From the NCBI RefSeq assembly GCF_920984665.1, contig NZ_CAKLBP010000003.1, positions 421,950 to 485,949 of the forward strand: 64,000 nucleotides of DNA. Direction: 5' to 3'. The notes under the pieces were generated by a model. It made no database searches. It was not told the origin of the DNA and saw nothing but the letters and a program-made list of their open reading frames with translations. Shown in pieces: positions 19,333 through 27,863 of the stretch (position 1 is its first letter; each line of letters begins with the position of its first letter). Made by a program: the position numbers and the translations under genes. Source of the DNA: Pedobacter sp. Leaf170 (GTDB taxonomy: Bacteria > Bacteroidota > Bacteroidia > Sphingobacteriales > Sphingobacteriaceae).

Positions 19333-22080
19333 TTATTCAAATAACCAGTCAATATCTTTTCCACGACCATCAAGACCTGCATTAAAAATGCGTAGTTCCT
19401 GCTTATCATCAATAAAACCTAAAATTAAACTTGCGCCTTTACCCAATGTTAAGGTATGTGTACCCGGCTGAAAAGAGTATGCATGTACATTAAGTGGTAA
19501 ATAGCCATTTAAAACAATTGCGTTCGAAATTTTAATTTCAGATTGCCCATAATTATTGGCACTTGCATCTGTTTCCAATTGTGGCGGATGTAGTGTATTA
19601 GCATCTTTTGGGTTAAAATAACCCACCAAAAGCTTAACGGCAGATTTAGTAGTAAACTTAATTTCTGTACCAGCTTTTATCTGATTAGATTTTGAAACCT
19701 TTATTCCCTTTAAACCAACTAATTCTGGAGTAATTTCTTTTACCAAAACACTCGTATCAGAAAATACACTCACACTTTTACCTAAAACAAATTCTTCTGC
19801 TTTTGGAGAAAGCACCTTAACATCTGCATTTTTGTAAGCTACAATTTTTGCTACCATACCAGGTTTAATCTGCTTTAATGAGTCGATGCTTTTTTTGAAA
19901 TGGTTTAATTCTTTGGTAAAAACCGGAAGCATTTCTTTCCAGGTAATAAATGTTTTATCTACACCACGCATCGGAATTTTGCGCTGTTTGGTTTGCATGC
20001 TGTTTGCATACAAATAATCATTTTCAGTTAATTTAACTAGTTCTGTGTAAGCATCTAAGCTCTTCTGTAAAAATGGCAAAGCTTTTTCAAGGTCGTTAAC
20101 ATCGTTAGAATATTTGTATCTTAAAATATAAAGTGCTGCTTTAACCTTTTCGGCGTAAGAATTCGCCATTGCATCATAACAATAAATATCGTTTTTTAAA
20201 CGCTCAAATTCGGCTGTATCTTTTGTAGGCTTCGCCTGATTAATAGCAACAACGGCTTTTTTACCATGCTCTATAACTTCTTTAGCAATCTGCACCGGCG
20301 TTTCGCCTACATGACCCTGTTTTTTCCATTCCTTTTCGGCGTACTCAATAATCATTTCGCCTTCCGGTGCTTCAGATTCGTACATTAAGGTAAACAAACC
20401 ATATCTAAACGGATTGATAAGCTGCGTCATGAGCATACCTAAAGTTAAGGTTTGCCGGTTACCATCTGTAATGCCATAACGGCGTAAAAGCTTCGGCGAA
20501 ATCTCACCCGATTCTTCATACGCATTCAGTATAGATTTCCCGCCATTTAAATCAGTGCCGTATTTTTTCGACAATTCATTAGCCCAATAATCAATTTCGC
20601 CTTTTCTATCTCTCTTGCTATTCCAGGCATAACGACCCCATTCTTTGTACCAAATCCAATCTCTATCGGTTTGCAGCAAACGTCCTTTAACATTATCTGC
20701 AGTGTAAGGCCAATCCCAATAACTTGCTTGTGGGTACAAATGCAATCCCTTTGCACCGTAAATTTTATCCATTGCCTGCACCGATTTTTGAATAAAATCT
20801 GCCGACCCATAACGAAAAGGTTCCAGATTGGCTAAAATGTGAACGTTTGAAATATTTACCGTACCAATTGATGCCAGTTTTCTATTTAATTCTGCCCATG
20901 CCCCACGCGGTTCATAGGTTGTTAAGGCTTCACCATTAAATTTATTCTCTGTGTACAGGTTTTTGTATAATGGCAAGGCAGCTTTCATTACCGCAGGCGC
21001 ATCTGTATCATGTGCCCTAAGCACTATTGGTGGTTCATCCGTTCTACCCGAAGCTTTTAAACCATCTTTCAAACCAGGAATAATTGTTTTAGTAAACCAA
21101 TCTATATCATCCTGACCAACGCCTTCCATAGCTTCGCCCAAGGCAACCATTAAACCAACATTTGGGTATTTCTCTACAAAGGCTGCGATAGATTTTCTGG
21201 TGTAATCAGAAATTAAAGGTATAATTGGTCTGTTTCTGTCTTGTGTTTTTAAACCGTGCTTATCGGCAAAAGGCTTAGGAATAATAATGTTGTAAAACAT
21301 TTGAATAACCCATATACCACGTTTATCAGCCTCATGTGTTAAAAACTTAAAAATCTCTTCGTTCTTTTTAAAAGTTTCATCATCAACCTCTATAGCGTAA
21401 GGATAATCTTTAAGTTTAACCAACGAAGAAAATGGATGGCCATTCCATAAATAAAGAGAATTGTATCGGTTATCCACCATCATATCCAAATACTTAATCC
21501 AAAGTTCTTTATCATAAAACCAAGGGAAAGTTTCGGGCGTGTATGGATATTCGTAAACATCATGTCCGGGTAAATAATCTGGTTTTTGTAAGCCAATGCA
21601 AGTGCCACGCAAAACCATTTCAGGCTGCTCCGTAACTGAAATATTTTCGGGAATTTTGCCTTGATTTTTAATTTGCTCCGCCAATTCCATACAGCCGTAA
21701 AGCGTACCGGAATCATCCGAGCCTATTATATACAGCGTACCTTTTTCGTCACTAAGAATCGTAAAACCTTCTTTTCCAGTTGCTAAAGCTTTCTTTTTTA
21801 CACTTTCAGGTAATAAAGCTTCTATTGATTTATCGCTAACTTTACCAATAACAATCGCATCCTTAAAATTTGATAATTTTTGATTAGAAGCCAGCCTTTT
21901 CAAAACCGTTTTATAGCCTAAATTTTTAAGCAAAGCTGATATTTTTTCTACTCCAAAATCAGTACGAAGATTACCTCCAGCAGAAACGAAAATAGTTTTA
22001 CTTCCATTTACTTTATCAATTGTAGCATTAGAAAAAACGGGGGACAAAAATAGACAGATACAAATCAGAAAATTCCTCAT
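19333..22080 (-). CDS. Large secreted glycosidase of the GH67/GH20/GH115-like fold group
   Basis: This 915-residue exported protein (signal peptide ending SPVFSNA) has an alpha/beta N-terminal domain (about 30-145; AIVIGKVSDKSIEALLPESV, IIGSDDSGTLYGCMELAEQI) like the one preceding the barrel in GH67, GH20 and GH84 enzymes. A TIM barrel follows (about 150-500; YLDMMVDNRYNSLYLWNGHP, GLMVALGEAMEGVGQ, HLYPQASYWDWPY), then a helical region and a C-terminal beta domain (about 800-915). Candidate catalytic acids include the Glu residues of LGEAMEG, but I cannot assign a CAZy family. An alpha-uronidase acting on galacturonic or glucuronic acid would suit the GH28 partner. It is the first gene of the glycosidase operon. 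Confidence 0.7.
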   Translation of the reverse strand: MRNFLICICLFLSPVFSNATIDKVNGSKTIFVSAGGNLRTDFGVEKISALLKNLGYKTVLKRLASNQKLSNFKDAIVIGKVSDKSIEALLPESVKKKALATGKEGFTILSDEKGTLYIIGSDDSGTLYGCMELAEQIKNQGKIPENISVTEQPEMVLRGTCIGLQKPDYLPGHDVYEYPYTPETFPWFYDKELWIKYLDMMVDNRYNSLYLWNGHPFSSLVKLKDYPYAIEVDDETFKKNEEIFKFLTHEADKRGIWVIQMFYNIIIPKPFADKHGLKTQDRNRPIIPLISDYTRKSIAAFVEKYPNVGLMVALGEAMEGVGQDDIDWFTKTIIPGLKDGLKASGRTDEPPIVLRAHDTDAPAVMKAALPLYKNLYTENKFNGEALTTYEPRGAWAELNRKLASIGTVNISNVHILANLEPFRYGSADFIQKSVQAMDKIYGAKGLHLYPQASYWDWPYTADNVKGRLLQTDRDWIWYKEWGRYAWNSKRDRKGEIDYWANELSKKYGTDLNGGKSILNAYEESGEISPKLLRRYGITDGNRQTLTLGMLMTQLINPFRYGLFTLMYESEAPEGEMIIEYAEKEWKKQGHVGETPVQIAKEVIEHGKKAVVAINQAKPTKDTAEFERLKNDIYCYDAMANSYAEKVKAALYILRYKYSNDVNDLEKALPFLQKSLDAYTELVKLTENDYLYANSMQTKQRKIPMRGVDKTFITWKEMLPVFTKELNHFKKSIDSLKQIKPGMVAKIVAYKNADVKVLSPKAEEFVLGKSVSVFSDTSVLVKEITPELVGLKGIKVSKSNQIKAGTEIKFTTKSAVKLLVGYFNPKDANTLHPPQLETDASANNYGQSEIKISNAIVLNGYLPLNVHAYSFQPGTHTLTLGKGASLILGFIDDKQELRIFNAGLDGRGKDIDWLFE

Positions 22081-22418
22081 TCAGTGTGGCTCTATATCTT
22101 AAAGCCTTTTTTACAGACTTTAAAGCATATTTGGTTAAATTATTATTTAAATATAAAAGTAATATTCAAATATAAGTAATATATTAGGTCAAGTTTGTAA
22201 AATTTCTGAAGCTAAACTTCTCAAAACCGCAGAAGTGCGTGCATGCGAAGATTAGTTAATATTTAGACAAGAAGATACAATTTTCAATTCGGAAATTATT
22301 TTTTATTTGCAATTGGAATATTTCTAACCATGTAAAATTTATGAGTATTCTAATTTTAAAGGCATTTAAATCGCTATATTTCGGCAATGCTAATCATATA
22401 TAATATCAAAATAAGAGC
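22081..22418. promoter_or_regulatory. Divergent intergenic region between glycosidase and sugar-acid operons
   Basis: This 338-bp AT-rich gap has no credible gene. It must hold promoters for both operons. The most visible structure is a tandem direct repeat, AAATATAAAAGTAATAT (22149-22165) and AAATATAAGTAATAT (22168-22182), offset by 19 bp, roughly two helical turns, as expected for half-sites of a dimeric or AraC-type regulator. TATATTTC upstream of the SDR gene is a weak -7 candidate. Confidence 0.4.
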
Positions 22419-23183
22419 ATGTTTTCATTAAAAAATAAAAAAGCAATTGTAACCGGTGGCGGTAGCGGTATAGGCAAAGCAATAGCGACTATTCTTGCCG
22501 CCCAAGGTGCAGAAGTACACATTGTAGAACTTGGCTTAGAGCAAGCTCACACTGCCCTCGAAGAAATTAAATCAGCAGGAAATAGTGCATTTAGTTATGC
22601 TTGTGATGTTTCTGATCACGCTTCGGTAATCGAAACATTTAATAAAATCGGTAAGATTGATATTCTGGTTAATAATGCCGGTATAGCTCATATTGGCAAA
22701 GTTGATACAACCGAGGAAGCAGATTTCGACAGAATTATGCGTGTTAATGTTAAAGGTGTTTACAATTGTTTGTATGCTGCGATTCCTTTACTCAAACTTT
22801 CGGGTGGTGGCGTAATCATTAATATGGCATCAATTGCTGCACTAATTGGCTTACCAGATAGGTTTGCTTACAGTACGGCGAAAGGTGCTGTTAAAGCAAT
22901 GACCATGAGCGTTGCTAAAGATTACATCGGGGAAAATATTCGTTGCAACTCCATTTCTCCTGCTCGTGTACATACGCCTTTTGTAGATGGATTTTTACAG
23001 AAAAACTATCCCGATAATATTGATGAAATGTTTGAGAAACTATCGAAAACCCAGCCGATTGGCAGAATGGCTAAACCAGAAGAAGTTGGTGCCCTGGCCT
23101 TATACTTATGTAGCGATGAAGCCTCATTTATAACTGGCTGCGATTACCCGATTGATGGCGGATTTACAACTTTAAATAATTAA
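22419..23183 (+). CDS. SDR-family sugar-acid dehydrogenase (2-keto-3-deoxy-L-fuconate dehydrogenase-like)
   Basis: This 254-residue cytoplasmic SDR has the NAD-binding TGGGSGIG (12-19), NNAG (85-88) and an intact catalytic triad S138, Y151, K155 (YSTAK). Asp63 in CDVSD is the usual adenine contact. In the non-phosphorylative L-fucose/L-rhamnose pathway, an SDR oxidises either the free sugar or the 2-keto-3-deoxy acid. Together with the next three genes (diketo-acid hydrolase, mutarotase, lactonase) this assignment is likely, but which of the two oxidation steps it performs is not readable. It is the first gene of a four-gene plus-strand operon with short gaps (25, 1 and 4 bp). Confidence 0.8.
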   Translation: MFSLKNKKAIVTGGGSGIGKAIATILAAQGAEVHIVELGLEQAHTALEEIKSAGNSAFSYACDVSDHASVIETFNKIGKIDILVNNAGIAHIGKVDTTEEADFDRIMRVNVKGVYNCLYAAIPLLKLSGGGVIINMASIAALIGLPDRFAYSTAKGAVKAMTMSVAKDYIGENIRCNSISPARVHTPFVDGFLQKNYPDNIDEMFEKLSKTQPIGRMAKPEEVGALALYLCSDEASFITGCDYPIDGGFTTLNN

Positions 23184-23208
23184 AATTACAACGAGATAAA
23201 ACAATAAA

Positions 23209-24057
23209 ATGAAATTAATTCGATTTGGAGCAGCAGGTTCAGAAAAACCTGGATTGATTATAGAAGACAAATATTATGATGTTTCTTCGCTTGTGAGCGA
23301 TTATAACGAAGATTTTTTTGGTGGTGATGGTTTAGAAAAATTGAGCGAAGCCATTAAAACAGCAAACTTACCCGAAATCGATAAAAACGTTCGTTTGGGT
23401 GCCGCACTTGCCCGCCCTTCAAAAATTATTTGCGTTGGTTTAAATTATAAAGACCATGCTGCTGAAACAAATGCCCCAATTCCGGCAGAGCCGATACTTT
23501 TCTTCAAAGCTACATCAGCCATCGTTGGTCCGAATGATGATTTAACCATTCCAAAAAACAGTAAAAAAACCGATTGGGAAGTTGAATTAGCCATTGTAAT
23601 CGGCAAAAAAGCGAGTTATGTTTCTGAAGAAAATGCACTTAAACATATTGCAGGCTATGTTTTACACAATGATTATAGCGAAAGAGAATTTCAGTTAGAA
23701 AGAAACGGACAATGGGTTAAAGGAAAAAGCTGCGATACCTTTGCTCCGATAGGTCCGTTCATTGCTACGCAAGATGAAATTGCGGATGTTCATAATTTAC
23801 GTTTGTGGTTAACCGTAAATGGAAAAACCTTACAAGATGGAAATACCTCAAATTTAATTTTTAATGTGCCATTTATGGTTTCTTACATCAGCCAGTTTAT
23901 GACCCTTTTACCTGGCGATGTAATTACAACCGGTACACCTGCGGGTGTTGGTTTAGGTCAAAAACCCGAGCCTTGGTATTTAAAAGATGGTGATGTGGTT
24001 GAGCTTGGTATTGATGGACTTGGAAGCAGCAAACAGCATGTTAAAGCTTATCAATAA
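23209..24057 (+). CDS. Fumarylacetoacetate hydrolase family protein, probable 2,4-diketo-3-deoxy sugar-acid hydrolase
   Basis: This 282-residue protein has the FAH fold: a variable N-terminal part to about residue 70, then KIICVGLNYKDHAAE, the metal-binding block with DWEVELAIVIGKKA (Glu and Asp ligands), and the C-terminal GDVITTGTPAGVGLG. Family members cut C-C bonds in 1,3-diketo acids. In the L-fucose/L-rhamnose oxidative route the enzyme splits 2,4-diketo-3-deoxy-fuconate or -rhamnonate into pyruvate and lactate. Its place between the SDR and the mutarotase genes supports this. Other FAH members act on ureidoglycolate or in aromatic degradation, which nothing here suggests. Confidence 0.82.
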   Translation: MKLIRFGAAGSEKPGLIIEDKYYDVSSLVSDYNEDFFGGDGLEKLSEAIKTANLPEIDKNVRLGAALARPSKIICVGLNYKDHAAETNAPIPAEPILFFKATSAIVGPNDDLTIPKNSKKTDWEVELAIVIGKKASYVSEENALKHIAGYVLHNDYSEREFQLERNGQWVKGKSCDTFAPIGPFIATQDEIADVHNLRLWLTVNGKTLQDGNTSNLIFNVPFMVSYISQFMTLLPGDVITTGTPAGVGLGQKPEPWYLKDGDVVELGIDGLGSSKQHVKAYQ

Positions 24058-24058
24058 T

Positions 24059-24388
24059 ATGAAAAGATACTGCCTTGCGCTCGATTTAATCAATGATGAG
24101 CAACTTATTGAAGAATATAAAGCTCACCATAAAGCGGTTTGGCCTGAAATTAAATCGAGCATTACAGATTCCGGCATCGAAAATATGGAAATTTACCTTT
24201 TAGGTAATCGATTGTTTATGATTATGGATGTAAACAACAATTTCTCTTTCGAAGCTAAAAGAAAAGCTGATGACGAGAATACAAAGGTGCAAGAGTGGGA
24301 AACCCTAATGTGGAAATATCAGCAAGCTTTACCCGGAGCAAAGCCAGGTGAAAAATGGATTTTGATGGATCAAATTTTTAAACTTTAA
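24059..24388 (+). CDS. L-rhamnose/L-fucose mutarotase (RhaM-like)
   Basis: This 109-residue protein starts at ATG 24059, one base after the previous stop; the open frame further upstream overlaps the FAH gene and is rejected. It has the RhaM-type ferredoxin-like fold pattern: KRYCLALDLIND, YKAHHKAVWPEI with the conserved His, IENMEIYLLGNRLFMIMDV, and the C-terminal PGEKWILMDQIFKL. Members speed the alpha/beta anomer exchange of 6-deoxy-L-sugars so that the following dehydrogenase or isomerase has its preferred anomer. It is strong evidence that the operon handles L-fucose or L-rhamnose. Confidence 0.88.
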   Translation: MKRYCLALDLINDEQLIEEYKAHHKAVWPEIKSSITDSGIENMEIYLLGNRLFMIMDVNNNFSFEAKRKADDENTKVQEWETLMWKYQQALPGAKPGEKWILMDQIFKL

Positions 24389-24392
24389 TAAT

Positions 24393-25214
24393 ATGATTGA
24401 TACCCATGTACATTTTTGGAATTTCGATGCGAAAAGAGATAGCTGGATAACAGAAGAAATGAGCATAATCCGGAATGATTTTTCGCCGAAAAATTTATTA
24501 AGGATATATAACGAGCTAAAAATTACGGACTGTATCGCCGTTCAGGCCAATCAATCAGAAGAAGAAAATAAATTCCTCTTAACGTTGGCAGAACAAAATG
24601 AAATTATTAAAGGAATTGTAGGTTGGATAGATTTAAAAAACCCAAATTTAGAGGAAAGGTTAAAATATTGGAGCTCGTTTAAAAAGATAAAGGGCTGGAG
24701 ACACATATTGCAAGCCGAAAAAGCAGATTTTTTCCTCGCCAAGGATTTTATTAATGGTGTTAAAAAGCTAAATAACTATAATTATACTTACGATTTACTT
24801 TGCTACCATAACCAGCTTCCTGATATAATAAAGCTTGTTGAACAGCTCGATAACCAACCATTAGTTTTAGACCACTGCGGTAAGCCCGATGTAAAAAGTG
24901 GAGCTATTAAAACCTGGAAAGAAAACATTAAAACTTTGGCTCAAAAACCAAATGTAAATTGTAAAATCTCGGGTTTATTGGTCGAAGCCGATTGGAAAAA
25001 TTGGACAGAAAAACAGCTATTTGAATGCTTTGATACCATCATCGAAAACTTTGGCCCAGAAAGAGTGATGTATGGAAGCGATTGGCCTGTTGTTTTAGTG
25101 AGCAGACCCTACAACGATTGGTTTCATTTGGTAGAAAAATACGCTAAAAGACTAACATTTCAGGAAAAGGAAAACCTTTTCCTGAAAAATGCTAATCGTT
25201 TTTACAAAATCTAA
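24393..25214 (+). CDS. Amidohydrolase-family sugar lactonase (L-fuconolactonase/L-rhamnonolactonase-like)
   Basis: This 273-residue protein begins MIDTHVHFWNFDAKRDSW, the metal-binding HxH start of the TIM-barrel-type lactonases of the amidohydrolase superfamily. Further conserved parts are a His in LVLDHCGKPDV, KISGLLVEADW and the C-terminal RVMYGSDWPV, supplying the catalytic Asp. Such enzymes hydrolyse L-fucono-1,5-lactone or L-rhamnono-gamma-lactone to the acid. It closes the operon, and its stop abuts the stop of the convergent aldose epimerase gene with no gap. The dehydratase that must follow the lactonase is not in this window. Confidence 0.85.
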   Translation: MIDTHVHFWNFDAKRDSWITEEMSIIRNDFSPKNLLRIYNELKITDCIAVQANQSEEENKFLLTLAEQNEIIKGIVGWIDLKNPNLEERLKYWSSFKKIKGWRHILQAEKADFFLAKDFINGVKKLNNYNYTYDLLCYHNQLPDIIKLVEQLDNQPLVLDHCGKPDVKSGAIKTWKENIKTLAQKPNVNCKISGLLVEADWKNWTEKQLFECFDTIIENFGPERVMYGSDWPVVLVSRPYNDWFHLVEKYAKRLTFQEKENLFLKNANRFYKI

Positions 25215-26363
25215 TTATTTTAAGAATTTATAAGTTGTAGTGCTTTTATAAACTGAACCAGGTTTAAGCGTGGTAGAAGCAAAGTTCTCATGGTTTGGCG
25301 CATCTGGAAAATGCTGCGTTTCTAAACAAATTGCCGAACGATGCGAATAAGACTTCCCTCCTTTTCCATCTTTGGTTTCGCCAGTTAAAAAGTTGCCGCT
25401 GTAAAATTGTAATCCGGGCTCGCTGGTGTAAACCTCTAAAATAATTCCAGTTGATGCACTTTTAACTTTTGCAATGGCTTTGTTTTCATCATGCGGATTT
25501 AAGGCAAAATTATGATCGTAACCCTTGCCAAACTTTAATTGCTCATCTTTATCTTCAATGTTTTTACCAATAGTTTTCGCCGTTGTAAAATCAAAGGCGG
25601 TTCCTTTAACAGGCGTTATTTTACCTGTCGGGATTAAAGTTGAATCAACCGGTGTATAAGCATTCGCATCAATAAATAATTCATGGTCTAAAATGGTATT
25701 ATTTCCTTCTCCATTCAAATTAAAATAAGCGTGATTGGTTAAATTTACAACCGTTGTTTTATCAGTTTTTGCTTCGTAATCAATTTTTAAAGCATTATCA
25801 TCGTTAAAGGTATAGGTAACCTTAACATCAAGCTTACCAGGATAACCCGCCTCACCATCTGCAGATGTATAAGTCAATTCGATTTTATCATCTCCCATTT
25901 GCTTTGCATCCCAAACCTTTCCAAAAAAGCCATCAAAGCCACCATGGAGCGTATTAACGCCATCATTTATTTGCAAGCTGTATTCTTTACCATCTAATTT
26001 AAATTTCCCTTTGCCAATTCTATTTCCATAACGACCAATTAACGCACCAAAATAAGGCTCACCTTTTTTACGGTAAGATGAAAGGCTATCGTAACCTAAA
26101 ACCACATCAGTAAGTTTGTTATTTTTGTCGGGCACTAAAAGTGAAACAATTCTACCGCCATAATTGGTGATGGTAACCGTAGCTCCTGATTTATTTTTTA
26201 ATGTAAACAATTCAACTTTTTTACCATCTACCTCTGTTTGGTAAGCCGAAGTTTTAGCTGTACTATCAGCCGTGTCTACATTATTTTTTTGAGGTTGATT
26301 GCAGGCTGTAAATGAAAATGCAAGTAACGCCGCAAGCATAAATTGATAATTATTTTTTTTCAT
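25215..26363 (-). CDS. Aldose 1-epimerase (galactose mutarotase) lipoprotein
   Basis: I take ATG 26363 as the start; it gives a 382-residue protein with a lipoprotein signal (MLAALLAFSFTAC, lipobox FTAC), whereas the 38 codons open upstream are not signal-like. The body is a beta-supersandwich mutarotase: FTLKNKSGATVTITNYGGRI, LIGRYGNRIGKGKF, NTLHGGFDGF, the catalytic His in TNHAYFNLNGEGN, and the catalytic Glu in YTSEPGLQFYSGNF. The enzyme interconverts sugar anomers, here in the periplasm because it is lipid-anchored. It converges head-on with the lactonase gene and is divergent from a HAD phosphatase-regulator pair. Confidence 0.9.
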   Translation of the reverse strand: MKKNNYQFMLAALLAFSFTACNQPQKNNVDTADSTAKTSAYQTEVDGKKVELFTLKNKSGATVTITNYGGRIVSLLVPDKNNKLTDVVLGYDSLSSYRKKGEPYFGALIGRYGNRIGKGKFKLDGKEYSLQINDGVNTLHGGFDGFFGKVWDAKQMGDDKIELTYTSADGEAGYPGKLDVKVTYTFNDDNALKIDYEAKTDKTTVVNLTNHAYFNLNGEGNNTILDHELFIDANAYTPVDSTLIPTGKITPVKGTAFDFTTAKTIGKNIEDKDEQLKFGKGYDHNFALNPHDENKAIAKVKSASTGIILEVYTSEPGLQFYSGNFLTGETKDGKGGKSYSHRSAICLETQHFPDAPNHENFASTTLKPGSVYKSTTTYKFLK

Positions 26364-26491
26364 AACAAATAATTTGGTTGCAACTAAAGTATGAAAATAA
26401 ATAACGTTATAGTAACGATTATAAATTTTATTCAATAATATTGATGCAATTTCCAAATCATCCAAATAAATTAGCATATTTTACAAATTAT

Positions 26492-27163
26492 ATGAACATT
26501 TCAGAATTTAAGCCTAAAGCTTTCCTTTTCGATTTAAATGGAACCATTATTAATGATATGGAATACCATACCCTTGCGTGGCATGGAATTATGACGGATG
26601 ATTTAGGTGCTTCCATTTCGTATGCAGATGTAAAAAAGGAAATGTATGGAAAAAACGCTGAGGTTTTGGAGAGGGTTTTTGGAGTTGGCAAATTTTCAGA
26701 AACACGAGTTGAGCAATTAGCAACTGAAAAAGAAAAACGTTACCAACAACTTTATATGCCACATTTAGCATTAATAAATGGCTTGGATTTGTTTTTTGAA
26801 AAGGCGAAACAAAATAAAATTAAAATGGCAATTGGCTCGGCAGCAATACCTTATAATATAGATTTTGTAGTGGATGGATTAAACTTAAGGCAGTACTTTG
26901 ATGCCATTGTTTCTGCTGATGATGTTGCGGTAAGCAAACCAAATGCAGAAACCTTTTTAAAGGCTGCAAACGCTTTAAATGTTGATGCAATAGACTGTAT
27001 AGTTTTTGAAGATGTACCAAAAGGTGTCGAATCTGCTGCAAATGCAGGCATGAAATGTATTGTATTAAGCACTACACATGAAATTTCCGAATTTTCAGAA
27101 TATAATAATATCATCGCTTTTATTGATGATTATAACGCTCCAATTTTAAATACACTTTTGTAG
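26492..27163 (+). CDS. HAD-superfamily hydrolase, beta-phosphoglucomutase-like
   Basis: I choose ATG 26492 (223 residues; MNISEFKPKAFLFDLNGTII) over 26441, because the earlier start adds a non-conserved leader. The protein has the HAD motifs DLNGT, a small helical cap, IGSAAIPYN (motif II), a Lys in AVSKPNAETF (motif III) and VFEDVPKGVESA (motif IV). The usual DxDx(T/V) is DxNxT here, so the acid/base Asp is replaced by Asn. Members act as sugar-phosphate phosphatases or mutases. It is one base from the Nudix-type regulator gene and divergent from the aldose epimerase, so a sugar-phosphate substrate is plausible. Confidence 0.8.
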   Translation: MNISEFKPKAFLFDLNGTIINDMEYHTLAWHGIMTDDLGASISYADVKKEMYGKNAEVLERVFGVGKFSETRVEQLATEKEKRYQQLYMPHLALINGLDLFFEKAKQNKIKMAIGSAAIPYNIDFVVDGLNLRQYFDAIVSADDVAVSKPNAETFLKAANALNVDAIDCIVFEDVPKGVESAANAGMKCIVLSTTHEISEFSEYNNIIAFIDDYNAPILNTLL

Positions 27164-27164
27164 T

Positions 27165-27860
27165 ATGGCAAAGTATATAAATCAAACACCGGTTTTAGTT
27201 GCCGTAGATTGTATCATTTTCGGTTATGATGGAAACGAACTGAAATTACTCGTAATTAAGCGAGCCATAGAACCAGTAAAGGATAAATGGAGTTTAATGG
27301 GCGGTTTTATTGGCAACGACGAAGATTTAGACGGTGCAGCTAAAAGAATTTTACTGGAATTAACTGGTTTACACGACGTTTATTTAGAGCAGCTTAATGC
27401 TTATGGTAGTCCAGACCGTGACCCAATTGAAAGAACCATATCAGTAGTTTATTTTGCCCTGATTGACATTAATAAATACAGCGCTCAAATAAATGACCAA
27501 TATCATGCAGAATGGTTTAAGATTACAGATGTGCCGGAGTTAATATTTGACCATAACGAAATGGTAAAATCTGCCATGGATAAAATCAGGTATCAGGCAG
27601 CGCTCCACCCTATTTTATTCGAACTCTTACCTAAAAAGTTTACCATTCCTCAATTACAAAATCTATACGAGCAGGTTTACGATTCGCCTATTGATAACCG
27701 GAATTTTATACGCAAAATTACAGCTAGTGGATTATTAATAAAACAAACTGAAAAAGATAAATCAAGCTCAAGACGAGGTGCATTTTATTTTAAGCTCGAC
27801 AGGCAAAAGCATAAAGCTCAATTTCAATCCTTTTTAAATTTCATCTCAAAGCCAAAATAA
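27165..27860 (+). CDS. NrtR/AraR-like Nudix-domain transcriptional regulator
   Basis: This 231-residue protein has an N-terminal Nudix fold (about 1-150) and a C-terminal winged-helix (about 150-231; KKFTIPQLQNLYEQVYDSPI, DNRNFIRKITASGLL, RRGAFYF). The Nudix box is degenerate: the REUxEE core reads RILLEL, so two catalytic glutamates are missing. This fits a ligand sensor, not a hydrolase. In Bacteroidota, relatives regulate arabinose or NAD metabolism. Gene order (aldose epimerase divergent, HAD enzyme one base upstream) suggests it senses a sugar metabolite and controls this locus. It converges with the second AraC gene, with 3 bp between stops. Confidence 0.85.
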   Translation: MAKYINQTPVLVAVDCIIFGYDGNELKLLVIKRAIEPVKDKWSLMGGFIGNDEDLDGAAKRILLELTGLHDVYLEQLNAYGSPDRDPIERTISVVYFALIDINKYSAQINDQYHAEWFKITDVPELIFDHNEMVKSAMDKIRYQAALHPILFELLPKKFTIPQLQNLYEQVYDSPIDNRNFIRKITASGLLIKQTEKDKSSSRRGAFYFKLDRQKHKAQFQSFLNFISKPK

Positions 27861-27863
27861 TGG

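Noticed and set aside
23987..24058. Earlier start for the mutarotase gene
   Set aside because: It overlaps the end of the FAH gene; ATG 24059 gives the normal family length of about 109 residues.
26364..26477. Upstream extension of the aldose epimerase
   Set aside because: It would remove the lipoprotein signal from the N-terminus and shows no family similarity.
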